Notes under the pieces: generated by a model
Told to the model about the DNA's origin: nothing
Database searches by the model: none
Seen by the model: only the letters and a program-made list of their open reading frames with translations
In this document: positions 10,050 to 18,553 of the stretch, one piece after another
How the letters are laid out: each line of letters opens with the position of its first letter
Numbering within the stretch: position 1 is the first letter of the stretch
Program-made: the position numbers and the translations under genes
Source: an uncultured Bacteroidales bacterium
GTDB taxonomy: Bacteria > Bacteroidota > Bacteroidia > Bacteroidales > UBA11471
Length of the DNA: 60,060 bases
Direction: 5' to 3'
Assembly: GCA_947625885.1 (NCBI GenBank)
Contig: CANQQA010000017.1
Location: forward strand, 1-60,060

Positions 10050-11126
10050 TCAGGAAAGGGAGTCTTGTTGCAGGGGACGATCCGATTCGAGCGTTATCTC
10101 GCCGGCGAGCGACATATTCATCTGCCGCCGCACCTCCTCCGGCGAATAGCCGTGTCCCAACAAAAACATCAATTTCGTAACGGCTGCCTCCACCGTCGTG
10201 TCGTAGCCGCTCGTAACGCCGGCTTCGAGCAGCTGCCGCCCCGTTTCGTAGCGCTCCATTTCGACCGACCCCGACGGACACTGCGTAACATTGATAATCA
10301 CTAATCCGCGACGGGTCGCCTCCCGCACGGCGCGGGTGAACCACTCTTTCTGCGGAGCATTTCCCGTACCGAACGTTTTTAGTATAATCGCCTTCAAACC
10401 CTTCATTTTCAGCACTTCCGAAACTATACGTTCTTGTATGCCCGGAAAAAGCGTCAGTACCACGACATTGGTATCGAAAAGAAAATGGGGTTTCAGCGGA
10501 CGGCTCGCATCGGGGCGGCGTATGCGGCGGGTGTAGTAATTGATGTGCACGCCCACATCGGCAAGGTTGGCATAATTGGGTGAACGGAACGCATTGAAAT
10601 TTTCGGCATTCACCTTGGTCGTGCGGTTGCCCCGCAGCAACTGGTCTTGGAAAAGTATGCACACCTCGGGCACCATAGGCGTACCGTCGGGACGCTTGGC
10701 GCGAGCTATTTCGATGGCGGTAATCAGATTTTCCTTTCCGTCGGTGCGCAAGACGCCGATGGGCAGCTGGCTGCCGGTGAAGACGACCGGCTTCGCGAGA
10801 TTTTCGAGCGCGAAACTCATGGCAGATGCCGTGTAAGCCATCGTGTCCGACCCGTGCAGCACCACGAAGCCGTCGAAACGGTCATAATTTTCATGAATGA
10901 TTTTCACCAACTCTACCCACAGTGCCGGCTCCATGTTCGAGGAGTCGATAGGAGGCTCGAACTGCACCGAAGAAATCAGGCAGTCCATTTGTTTCAATTC
11001 GGGGATATGTTTCGACAAATGCTCGAACGTGAAACTCTCCAACGCGCCCGTTTCGGGATTGCGTATCATGCCTATCGTGCCGCCGGTATAAATAAGGAGT
11101 ACAGAGGGTTTAGGGGGTGTCGTCAT
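10050..11126 (-). CDS. ansA: type I (cytoplasmic) L-asparaginase
   Basis: It hydrolyses asparagine to aspartate and ammonia. The 358-residue product has LLIYTGGTIGMI with nucleophile Thr14 and VVLHGSDTMAYTASAM with the second catalytic Thr/Asp pair; the family usually has HGTDT, so Ser replaces the first Thr of that motif. No signal peptide is present, as expected for type I enzymes. The start at 11126 is chosen over 11150 because the extra residues resemble no family member. A -7 box TATTTTTG lies on the minus strand at 11155-11148. Confidence 0.93.
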   Translation of the reverse strand: MTTPPKPSVLLIYTGGTIGMIRNPETGALESFTFEHLSKHIPELKQMDCLISSVQFEPPIDSSNMEPALWVELVKIIHENYDRFDGFVVLHGSDTMAYTASAMSFALENLAKPVVFTGSQLPIGVLRTDGKENLITAIEIARAKRPDGTPMVPEVCILFQDQLLRGNRTTKVNAENFNAFRSPNYANLADVGVHINYYTRRIRRPDASRPLKPHFLFDTNVVVLTLFPGIQERIVSEVLKMKGLKAIILKTFGTGNAPQKEWFTRAVREATRRGLVIINVTQCPSGSVEMERYETGRQLLEAGVTSGYDTTVEAAVTKLMFLLGHGYSPEEVRRQMNMSLAGEITLESDRPLQQDSLS

Positions 11127-11278
11127 ACCGCATCTTGATTTTTGCCACAAAAATAGGCAAAATTTGAGAGAAAATCATACTCGCCGCTTGATTTTTGTCG
11201 GCAAGCTCCGTTTTTTCGGAAAAATGCGCGCGGTCTCCGGAGCCGGTGCAACGACAATGGCAGGACTGTTTTCACCGC

Positions 11279-13375
11279 TCAACTGATAAGGCTGAAATCG
11301 ACTTTCTTGCGGAACAGCTCTTGCAGGCGTCGGGCAAGGACGTAATTTTCGTTCTTGGCAAGGTCGGGGTCGTCGTCGAGCACTTCGCCGGCGATGTCGC
11401 GGGCAAGCTGCAATATCTGCCCGTCTTTGGCGAGGTTGGCGATGCGCAGGTCGAATGCGATGCCGCTCTGCTGCGTACCCTCCATGTCGCCCGGACCGCG
11501 CAGCTGCAAGTCGGCTTCCGAGATTTCAAATCCGTCGTTGGTGCGCGTCATGATTTCGATGCGCTTGCGGGTGTCGTCCGAAAGTTTGTGCGACGTTACG
11601 AGTATGCAGTACGACTGTTCGGCGCCGCGACCCACCCGCCCTCGCAGCTGGTGCAGCTGGGAAAGCCCGAAGCGTTCGGCGTTTTCGATAACCATTACGG
11701 TGGCATTGGGCACGTTCACGCCTACCTCTATGACAGTCGTCGCCACCATGATATGGGCTTCGCCGGAAACGAACCGCTGCATCTCGGCTTCTTTCTCGGC
11801 AGGCTTCATCTTGCCGTGCACCATGCACACGGTGTATTCGGGGAACACCTCTTTAATCTGTTCAAAGCCCTCTTCAAGATTTTTCAAATCCATTTTCTCG
11901 CTCTCCTGTATGAGCGGATAGACGATGTAAATCTGCCGTCCCTGCTCTATCTGCCGGCGAATGGCGGCATAGAGGTCGGCGCGGCGGTTGTCGAATCGGT
12001 GCAGGGTGGTAACCGGCTTGCGTCCGGGCGGCAGCTCGTCGATGACCGAAACATCGAGGTCGCCATAGACGGTCATCGCCAGCGTGCGGGGAATCGGGGT
12101 CGCCGTCATCACCAGCACATGGGGCGGACGGTCGTTCTTGCGCCACAGGCGCGAACGCTGCTCCACGCCGAAACGGTGCTGCTCGTCGATGACGACGAAT
12201 CCCAAATTGTTGAACACCACCGTATCTTCGATAAGCGCGTGCGTGCCGATGATGATATGCACCGCGCCCGAAACCAGCCCTTCGTGTATGGCGTCGCGCT
12301 CCTTCTTGCGGGTGGAGCCGGTGAGCAGCTCAATGCGCAGCCCCAGCGGCTCGACCAGCGGGCGCAGCGTTTCGTAGTGCTGCTGCGCCAATATTTCGGT
12401 AGGCGCCATCATGCACGCCTGATAACCGTTGTCCACCGCCATGAGCATCGCCATAAGCGAAACGAGGGTTTTGCCGCTGCCCACGTCGCCCTGCAAAAGG
12501 CGATTCATCTGGCGACCGCTGCCCACGTCGGCGCGAATCTCTTTGAGCACGCGTTTCTGTGCGCCGGTCAGTTCAAACGGCAGCAGCTCGTTGTAGAAAC
12601 GGTTGAAATACTTTCCGATGGTATGAAACGGAAATCCGCCCAGCCGGCGCATACGCTGCCGCGTATAGCGCAGGATATTGAGCTGCAAATAAAACAGTTC
12701 CTCGAATTTGAGGCGGAATTGCGCTTTGCGCAGCAAGTCGGGCGAGGCGGGGAAATGTATGTGGTAGAGGGCATCGCTCAAATAGATGACGTGCGCCCGC
12801 GCAATGACGGCGGCAGGCAGCGTCTCGGGCAGTTGGCGCGGAATGTTTTTCCACAGCGCGGAAATGATTTTCTGCACCGCTTTGGAATTAAGAAAATGCG
12901 AGCGCATTTTCTCCGTCGTCGTGTAGTAAGGCTGCAAACCGGCATTTACGTCGATGTCCGTATCGACAGGGTCTATCTCGGGGTGGGCGATGTTCAGCCG
13001 GTTGCCGAACAGCGTCGGGCGCCCGAAAAGCGTGTATTCCACCCCCGTTTTATAGCGGTCTTGTATGTACTTCACCCCCTTGAACCATACCAACTCTATG
13101 CTCCCCGTTCCGTCGGAGAAAGTCGCCGTCAGGCGGCGTTTGTGTCCGTCGCCCTGCATTTCGTAGCACACGATTTTTCCCCGCAGCTGTATGTAAGGCA
13201 TCGTGCCGTTGATTTCGCGAATGGTGTAGGTGTGCGTGCGGTCGATGTATTTGTAGGGATAATAGTACAGCAAGTCCTCGTAGGAACAGATGTTCAGCTC
13301 CTTCTTGAAAAGCTCCGCCCGCTTCGGTCCGACACCGGGCAGAAACTTGATGTCCTTCATCGACAGTTCACTCAT
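11279..13375 (-). CDS. recG: ATP-dependent DNA helicase RecG
   Basis: This branch-migrating helicase rescues stalled forks and processes Holliday junctions. Over 698 residues it shows an N-terminal OB-fold wedge domain (TFSDGTGSIELVWF), Walker A LLQGDVGSGKT, the DEQHRFG box typical of RecG, TATPIPRTLAMT, and the C-terminal helicase and TRG region (VGRGAEQSYCILV, LQLRGPGDMEG). The start at 13375 overlaps the ispD stop by 8 bases (ATGAGTGA). An in-frame ATG at 13396 is possible but lies deeper inside ispD. The two genes appear translationally coupled. Confidence 0.96.
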   Translation of the reverse strand: MSELSMKDIKFLPGVGPKRAELFKKELNICSYEDLLYYYPYKYIDRTHTYTIREINGTMPYIQLRGKIVCYEMQGDGHKRRLTATFSDGTGSIELVWFKGVKYIQDRYKTGVEYTLFGRPTLFGNRLNIAHPEIDPVDTDIDVNAGLQPYYTTTEKMRSHFLNSKAVQKIISALWKNIPRQLPETLPAAVIARAHVIYLSDALYHIHFPASPDLLRKAQFRLKFEELFYLQLNILRYTRQRMRRLGGFPFHTIGKYFNRFYNELLPFELTGAQKRVLKEIRADVGSGRQMNRLLQGDVGSGKTLVSLMAMLMAVDNGYQACMMAPTEILAQQHYETLRPLVEPLGLRIELLTGSTRKKERDAIHEGLVSGAVHIIIGTHALIEDTVVFNNLGFVVIDEQHRFGVEQRSRLWRKNDRPPHVLVMTATPIPRTLAMTVYGDLDVSVIDELPPGRKPVTTLHRFDNRRADLYAAIRRQIEQGRQIYIVYPLIQESEKMDLKNLEEGFEQIKEVFPEYTVCMVHGKMKPAEKEAEMQRFVSGEAHIMVATTVIEVGVNVPNATVMVIENAERFGLSQLHQLRGRVGRGAEQSYCILVTSHKLSDDTRKRIEIMTRTNDGFEISEADLQLRGPGDMEGTQQSGIAFDLRIANLAKDGQILQLARDIAGEVLDDDPDLAKNENYVLARRLQELFRKKVDFSLIS

Positions 13376-14042
13376 CGGCACAGCGTATTTCGGCAAGCCG
13401 CAGGTCGCGGGGTGTCGTGATTTTCACGTTATCGCCGTCGCCCTCGACCAATGCAACGGCATATCCGGCGCGTTCCACCACCGAAGCGTCGTCGGTGAAG
13501 TCGTCGGCATAGGGCTGTTCGTAGGCTTTTCGGAGAATCTCCGCGCGGAATATCTGGGGCGTCTGCACGCTGTAATATTCGCTTCGGGGCACGGCGATGC
13601 TGCTGCCGTCGGCGGCAACGCGCCGCAGCGACTCGACGACGGGCAGAGCCGGCAGTGCCGCCCCGTACCGCTCGGCAGCGGCAAAGGTGTCGGCAAGCAG
13701 CCGGTGCGACACAAAGGGTCGCACCCCGTCGTGCACGGCAATGAGGCACACCTCGTCGGGCACCGCCTGCAACCCGTTCCGCACGGAATGGAAGCGCGCA
13801 GCACCGCCCGAAACGACCCGATGCGGCAGCGCAAACGCATACTGCCCGCACAACGCCTGCCAATACGCCTTATGGCTGTCGGGCAACACCAGCACGAGAA
13901 GCATCTGCGGGTCGTAGCGGTAAAACGCCTCCAACGTACGCATAAGCACGGGACGCCCGCCTATCGGGAGAAACTGTTTCGGCACGTCGCTCCCCATACG
14001 CAGACCCTTGCCGCCGGCTACCACGATGACGCACTTTTCCAT
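13368..14042 (-). CDS. ispD: 2-C-methyl-D-erythritol 4-phosphate cytidylyltransferase
   Basis: Third step of the MEP isoprenoid pathway: transfer of CMP from CTP to methylerythritol phosphate. The 224-residue protein carries VVAGGKGLRMGSDVPKQFL (CTP-binding signature), LIAVHDGVRPFVS and YYSVQTPQIF, all characteristic of IspD. The start at 14042 directly precedes the Rossmann-like first strand; upstream in-frame codons resemble no family member. It is first in the ispD-recG transcript under the consensus promoter at 14065-14096, giving a leader of only about 15-20 nt. Confidence 0.96.
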   Translation of the reverse strand: MEKCVIVVAGGKGLRMGSDVPKQFLPIGGRPVLMRTLEAFYRYDPQMLLVLVLPDSHKAYWQALCGQYAFALPHRVVSGGAARFHSVRNGLQAVPDEVCLIAVHDGVRPFVSHRLLADTFAAAERYGAALPALPVVESLRRVAADGSSIAVPRSEYYSVQTPQIFRAEILRKAYEQPYADDFTDDASVVERAGYAVALVEGDGDNVKITTPRDLRLAEIRCADE

Positions 14043-14064
14043 AACGAGATTTTTTCTTCGTAAA

Positions 14065-14096
14065 CAAAAGTACAACAAAAACCGCACACCTCAAAA
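14065..14096 (-). promoter_or_regulatory. predicted Bacteroides-type promoter of ispD-recG
   Basis: On the minus strand TTTTG (14096-14092), exactly 19 nt, and TACTTTTG (14072-14065) match the Bacteroides -33/-7 consensus; ispD starts 22 bases downstream. Confidence 0.7.
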
Positions 14097-14287
14097 CATT
14101 TCGCCCAAAGAGCGCGATTCTTTCTTCCCTCTGCGGGAATTTGAGTAATAAAAATTTTGGTATATTCAGACGGAAAAGGAAAGAGTACCTTAAACATCTT
14201 ATTAAGAAAGTCAATCGTGAAATTGCAAATTTTTTTATTACATTTGCGACATAAGCGAACCGACTGCCCGCAGCAGTTGCGACCAAC

Positions 14288-15496
14288 ATGTACAAACGAC
14301 TTATGAAAAAGCCGAAAATATCCATTCTCGTCAAAGTGCTCATCGCCATTGCAGCGGGTATCGTGTTCGGACAATTCCTGCCGGACGGTATCGTGCGCAT
14401 TTTCGTAACGTTCAATTCGCTGTTCGGGAATTTTCTCTCCTTCGCCATTCCGCTCATCATCTTGGGACTGGTAACGCCGGCTATCGGCGACTTGGGCAAG
14501 GGCGCCGGAAAACTCCTGCTTCTCACCGCACTAATCGCCTACGGCTCCACCCTCTTTTCGGGATTTTTCACTTTTTTCAGCTGCTCGGCTATTTTTCCCC
14601 ATATCCTCGCCGACGCCGACCCTGCCGCCATAGAGAATCCCGAAAACCTGATGCTGCCGCCCTACTTCACCGTAGCGATGCCGCCGCTGATGGACATTAT
14701 GACGGCGCTGCTCCTTTCGTTCACCGTCGGGCTGGGGCTTTCGCGCATCGAGGGCGACACGCTGCGAAAGGCTTTCAATGATTTTCAGAAAATCATCATG
14801 CTGCTTATCCGGGCGGCAATCATTCCGCTGCTGCCCCTGCACATCTTCGGCATCTTCCTGAACATGACGGTAAGCGGACAGGTGGCGAACGTGCTTTCGA
14901 TGTTCGTAAAAGTAATTGTCGTCATCTTCGTGCTCCACGTGCTGTTGCTGCTTATTCAGTTTGCGGTGGCAGGAGGCATAAGCGGCAAAAATCCGTTCCG
15001 GCTGTTGAAAAATATGCTGCCGGCTTACACCACCGCGCTGGGCACGCAGTCGTCGGCAGCGACCATTCCGGTAACGCTGGCGCAGACGTTGAAAAACGGC
15101 GTGCGCACGCCTATCGCCTCTTTCACCGTACCCCTCTGCGCCACCATACACCTGTCGGGCAGCGCGATGAAAATCACCGCCTGCGCCATGGCTATTCTCT
15201 ACATGACCGGTGCGCCCGCAACATGGGAGAGTATGGCGGGATTCATACTGATGCTCGGCATCGCCATGGTGGCTGCTCCGGGCGTGCCGGGCGGCGCTAT
15301 CATGGCGGCACTCGGACTGCTGGAAAGTATGCTCGGATTCGACGAAACGGCTCAGGCGCTGATGATTGCCCTCTACATCGCCATGGACAGTTTCGGCACG
15401 GCATGCAACGTTACCGGCGACGGAGCTATCGCCGTAACCGTCGATAAAATTGCCGGAAAACAGAACAACTTGTCCGACAAAGATGTATCTTTGTAA
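14288..15496 (+). CDS. DAACS-family (glutamate/serine-type) cation symporter, divergent motifs
   Basis: The 402-residue integral membrane protein has the dicarboxylate/amino acid:cation symporter fold: about eight membrane helices, HP1-like GTQSSAATIP (residues 252-261) and a TM8-like DSFGTACNVTGDGA (367-380). Two diagnostic sites deviate. The TM7 NMDGT motif of GltPh is replaced by HLSGS (residues 288-292), and the TM8 Arg that binds an acidic side chain is replaced by Gly370. Substrate is therefore unlikely to be aspartate or glutamate; a neutral amino acid, as in SstT or ASCT carriers, or another solute is more plausible. A -7-like TACATTTG lies at 14239-14246. An ATG at 14303 is an alternative start. 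Confidence 0.85.
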   Translation: MYKRLMKKPKISILVKVLIAIAAGIVFGQFLPDGIVRIFVTFNSLFGNFLSFAIPLIILGLVTPAIGDLGKGAGKLLLLTALIAYGSTLFSGFFTFFSCSAIFPHILADADPAAIENPENLMLPPYFTVAMPPLMDIMTALLLSFTVGLGLSRIEGDTLRKAFNDFQKIIMLLIRAAIIPLLPLHIFGIFLNMTVSGQVANVLSMFVKVIVVIFVLHVLLLLIQFAVAGGISGKNPFRLLKNMLPAYTTALGTQSSAATIPVTLAQTLKNGVRTPIASFTVPLCATIHLSGSAMKITACAMAILYMTGAPATWESMAGFILMLGIAMVAAPGVPGGAIMAALGLLESMLGFDETAQALMIALYIAMDSFGTACNVTGDGAIAVTVDKIAGKQNNLSDKDVSL

Positions 15497-15514
15497 CCAA
15501 AGAACGTGAAGCGC

Positions 15515-16135
15515 ATGGAACAGAATTTCGTAATCTCCATCGGTCGCCAATTCGGCAGCGGCGGACGGGAAATAGGCAAAGAACTCGCCCGCCTGATGGG
15601 CATCGCCTACTACGACAGGGAGCTGATACAGGAAGCGGCAAAAGAGAGCGGCATCGACCCGCAGTTTTTCGAGCAAGCCGACGAAACGGCTCCGACCAAT
15701 CTGCGCCACGCCTTGCTGGGGTGGTCGGCTTTCAACTACGCCGGCGGACTGTGCAACGAAAATATGTTCAAACTTCAAGCCGACGTGATACGGCATATCG
15801 CCGAAACCCGTTCGTGCGTCATCGTGGGACGCTGCGCCGACTACATTCTGCGCGAACACCCGCGCTGCTTCACCGTATTCATACACGCCGATATGCGCGA
15901 CCGCATAGCCCGCATACGGCAACACGAACCGCAGCTCTCGGAAAAAGAGGTCGCCGACAAAGCCATAAAGACCGACAAAAAACGTGCGGGATATTACAAT
16001 TTCTACTCCGACAAGGAATGGGGCGTAACGACCACCTACGACCTGTCGGTAAATTCATCGGTACTCGGCTCGCTCGAAACGGCAGCCCTGATACGCACGT
16101 GGGTCGAGAAACGGCTCGCCACCCTGCCGCGATAA
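15515..16135 (+). CDS. cytidylate kinase-like P-loop protein
   Basis: The 206-residue protein opens with VISIGRQFGSGGREIGKELA, a Walker A-type loop, then YYDRELIQEAA, and later SCVIVGRCADYILRE and a charged lid segment RIARIRQHEPQLSEKE. This matches the cytidylate_kin2 group of uncharacterised nucleotide-kinase-like proteins common in gut anaerobes. The true cytidylate kinase is usually a separate gene, so the substrate is uncertain. The start at 15515 (MEQN) is preferred over 15506 as closest to the P-loop. It is 18 bases after the symporter, probably in the same transcript. Confidence 0.82.
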   Translation: MEQNFVISIGRQFGSGGREIGKELARLMGIAYYDRELIQEAAKESGIDPQFFEQADETAPTNLRHALLGWSAFNYAGGLCNENMFKLQADVIRHIAETRSCVIVGRCADYILREHPRCFTVFIHADMRDRIARIRQHEPQLSEKEVADKAIKTDKKRAGYYNFYSDKEWGVTTTYDLSVNSSVLGSLETAALIRTWVEKRLATLPR

Positions 16136-16168
16136 ATTCCTTATTTTTCCAACCTATACGGCGGCGCA

Positions 16169-16579
16169 TCATGTCCACAGCGTGGCAACGATGCGCCGCC
16201 CGCCGGCACCGGAGCGGAACTCGCACAGGTAAATTCCCTGCCACGTGCCGAGCGCCAGCCGACCGTCGCGCACAGGTATGGTGAGCGACGCCCCCAAGAG
16301 CGAACATTTGATATGGGCGGGCATATCGTCGTCGCCTTCGAGCGTATGGGTGTAATAAGCTGCCCGCTCGGGCGCCAGCCGGTCGAGCGAGGGAGAGAAA
16401 TCGGCACGCACCGACGGGTCGGCATTTTCATTAATGGTCAGCGCCGCCGACGTGTGTTGCAGAAACAGATGCAGCAACCCCGCCTGCGGCAATTCGCCCA
16501 GCTCCCGCAACACCCGCTCCGTAATCAGATGATACCCCCGACGCATCGCCGGAAGTACGATAACCTGCTGTCGTATCAT
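16169..16579 (-). CDS. YjbQ/UPF0047 family protein
   Basis: The 136-residue protein carries the conserved UPF0047 pattern: LHLFLQHTSAALTINENADP, HTLEGDDDMPAHIKCSLLG and a C-terminal GTWQGIYLCEFR. The invariant His and Glu residues sit in a small jelly-roll-like trimeric fold. E. coli YjbQ has weak thiamine phosphate synthase activity, but the physiological role is unclear. It is convergent with the kinase-like gene, 33 bases away, and divergent from ddh. A minus-strand -7-like TATATTTG occurs at 16612-16605. Confidence 0.9.
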   Translation of the reverse strand: MIRQQVIVLPAMRRGYHLITERVLRELGELPQAGLLHLFLQHTSAALTINENADPSVRADFSPSLDRLAPERAAYYTHTLEGDDDMPAHIKCSLLGASLTIPVRDGRLALGTWQGIYLCEFRSGAGGRRIVATLWT

Positions 16580-16777
16580 CGTTCGTCTTTTGAAATTCCG
16601 AAATCAAATATACATCATTTTCCCTGACCCCGAAAAATTTCATATGGCATTTCCAAAATATGCAGAAAAAAATATGCGCAAACTTTTCTTTGGGAAAGAA
16701 CATTTTGCAAATAAAATCGCTACCTTTGCGGCAGAAACGACTGTATTCAAGAATAAATACATCATAAACGCCACAAA

Positions 16778-17674
16778 ATGAAAAAGACAAGAGCCGCCAT
16801 CGTAGGTTATGGCAATATAGGTCATTATGTACTCGACGCGCTGCAAGCCGCCGAAGATTTCGAAATTGCGGGCATCGTGCGCCGCGACGCCACAAACGTG
16901 CTCGACGAACTGAAAGCCTACCGGGTAGTCGGCAGCATCGACGAGCTGAACGATGTCGATGTAGCCATACTCTGCACCCCGACCCGCAAAGTGGAAAGTT
17001 TCGCTGAAAAGATTTTGGCAAAAGGTATTCACACGGTCGACAGCTTCGACATACACACGCAGATAGCCGGTCTGCGCAGCCGCCTCGACGCCTTGTGCAA
17101 AAAACACAACACGGTGGCTATCACGGCTGCCGGCTGGGATCCGGGCAGCGACTCCATCGTGCGCACCCTCATGCAGGCTGCCGCTCCGAAAGGCATTACC
17201 TACACCAACTTCGGTCCGGGCATGAGCATGGGACACACCGTCGCCGTGAAAGCGGTCGAAGGCGTGAAAGCGGCTTTGTCGATGACGATTCCGCTGGGCA
17301 CGGGCATTCACCGTCGTATGGTATATATCGAACTGAAAGAGGGGTACAAATTCGATGAAGTGGCTCACAACATCAAGACCGACCCCTACTTCGCCAGCGA
17401 CGAAACGCACGTGATGCAGGTGGAGTGCGTGAACGACCTGCTCGACATGGGACACGGCGTACACATGATACGCAAAGGCGTGTCGGGCAAGACGCAAAAC
17501 CAGATTCTGGAATTCAACATGAAAATCAACAACCCCGCTCTGACGGCACAGATACTCGTAGGCGTCGCCCGCGCATCGTTCCGCCAGCAGCCCGGTTGCT
17601 ATACGATGATAGAAATTCCGGTGGTCGATATGCTTTTCGGCGACAAAGAAGAATTGATAAAACACCTCGTGTAA
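16778..17674 (+). CDS. ddh: meso-diaminopimelate dehydrogenase
   Basis: This NADP-dependent enzyme converts tetrahydrodipicolinate directly to meso-DAP in one step, feeding lysine and peptidoglycan synthesis. The 298-residue product has an N-terminal Rossmann motif AIVGYGNIGHYVLDAL, then ITAAGWDPGSDSIVRTLMQ, FGPGMSMGHTVAVKAV and IPLGTGIHRRMVYIEL, diagnostic of DAP dehydrogenase. A -7 box TACCTTTG at 16721-16728 precedes it. lgt begins 4 bases after the stop, so both are likely cotranscribed. Confidence 0.95.
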   Translation: MKKTRAAIVGYGNIGHYVLDALQAAEDFEIAGIVRRDATNVLDELKAYRVVGSIDELNDVDVAILCTPTRKVESFAEKILAKGIHTVDSFDIHTQIAGLRSRLDALCKKHNTVAITAAGWDPGSDSIVRTLMQAAAPKGITYTNFGPGMSMGHTVAVKAVEGVKAALSMTIPLGTGIHRRMVYIELKEGYKFDEVAHNIKTDPYFASDETHVMQVECVNDLLDMGHGVHMIRKGVSGKTQNQILEFNMKINNPALTAQILVGVARASFRQQPGCYTMIEIPVVDMLFGDKEELIKHLV

Positions 17675-17678
17675 TCGT

Positions 17679-18551
17679 ATGCTGCCCGACGTCATTACGT
17701 GGACTGCCGACCCGGCGATATTCTCGATTTTCGGACGGGAAATCCGGTGGTACGGACTGTTTTTCGCGGTCGGTTTTCTGATAGGTTACGCCATAGAAGA
17801 CCGCATATACAAACACGACAACGCTCCGGCAGGCTGGTGCGACAAAGTGTTTATCTACACGATTGTCGCCACCATTATCGGGGCGCGACTGGGACACTGC
17901 ATTTTCTACGGTTGGGAGTATTACTCCGCCCACCCTATCGACATTTTCAAAATATGGGAAGGGGGGCTTGCCAGCCACGGCGGCACGATAGGCATCATCA
18001 TCGCCCTCTACATTTTCTCGCGGCGGGTTACGCACCGCAATTTGCTGTGGGCGCTCGACCGGTTGGCGATACCGACCTCGTTCGTGGCGGTGCTTATCCG
18101 GCTCGGCAACCTGATGAATCATGAAATCTACGGGCATGCAACCACGCTGCCGTGGGGATTCCGATTCATCGAAAACGTAGGGGCATGGCACACATACGGC
18201 ATGGAGCCGGTATTTTCGGCGCCATCGCACCCGACGCAGATTTACGAAGCCTTGTGCTACCTCCTCGTGTTTGCCGTGCTTATGTATATGTATTGGAAAC
18301 GCAAGGCGGGCGACCGTCCGGGTCTGATACTCGGCATTTTCTTCATCGGCATTTTCCTCAGCCGTTTCTTCATCGAGTTCGTAAAGAACGACCAAGAGGC
18401 GTTCGAGGCGGATATGGTGCTGAATATGGGGCAATGGTTGAGCATACCTTTCGTCATTGCCGGCGTATGGCTTATCGTGCGGGCGCTGCGCCTGCCGGAA
18501 GTGCCGGGCACCATCGACCCGAAAGCGACGGCGAAAATGAAAAAACAGTAA
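17679..18551 (+). CDS. lgt: prolipoprotein diacylglyceryl transferase
   Basis: This inner-membrane enzyme transfers diacylglycerol from phosphatidylglycerol to the lipobox cysteine of prolipoproteins, the first step in maturing the lipoproteins encoded elsewhere in this window. The 290-residue polytopic protein has WEGGLASHGGTIG (the conserved HGG loop), the signature RLGNLMNHEIYG with its essential Arg, and HPTQIYEALCYL. The C-terminus ends in a short basic tail. Its stop is 2 bases from the convergent DUF2156-GNAT gene, leaving no room for a terminator. Confidence 0.96.
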   Translation: MLPDVITWTADPAIFSIFGREIRWYGLFFAVGFLIGYAIEDRIYKHDNAPAGWCDKVFIYTIVATIIGARLGHCIFYGWEYYSAHPIDIFKIWEGGLASHGGTIGIIIALYIFSRRVTHRNLLWALDRLAIPTSFVAVLIRLGNLMNHEIYGHATTLPWGFRFIENVGAWHTYGMEPVFSAPSHPTQIYEALCYLLVFAVLMYMYWKRKAGDRPGLILGIFFIGIFLSRFFIEFVKNDQEAFEADMVLNMGQWLSIPFVIAGVWLIVRALRLPEVPGTIDPKATAKMKKQ

Positions 18552-18553
18552 CG

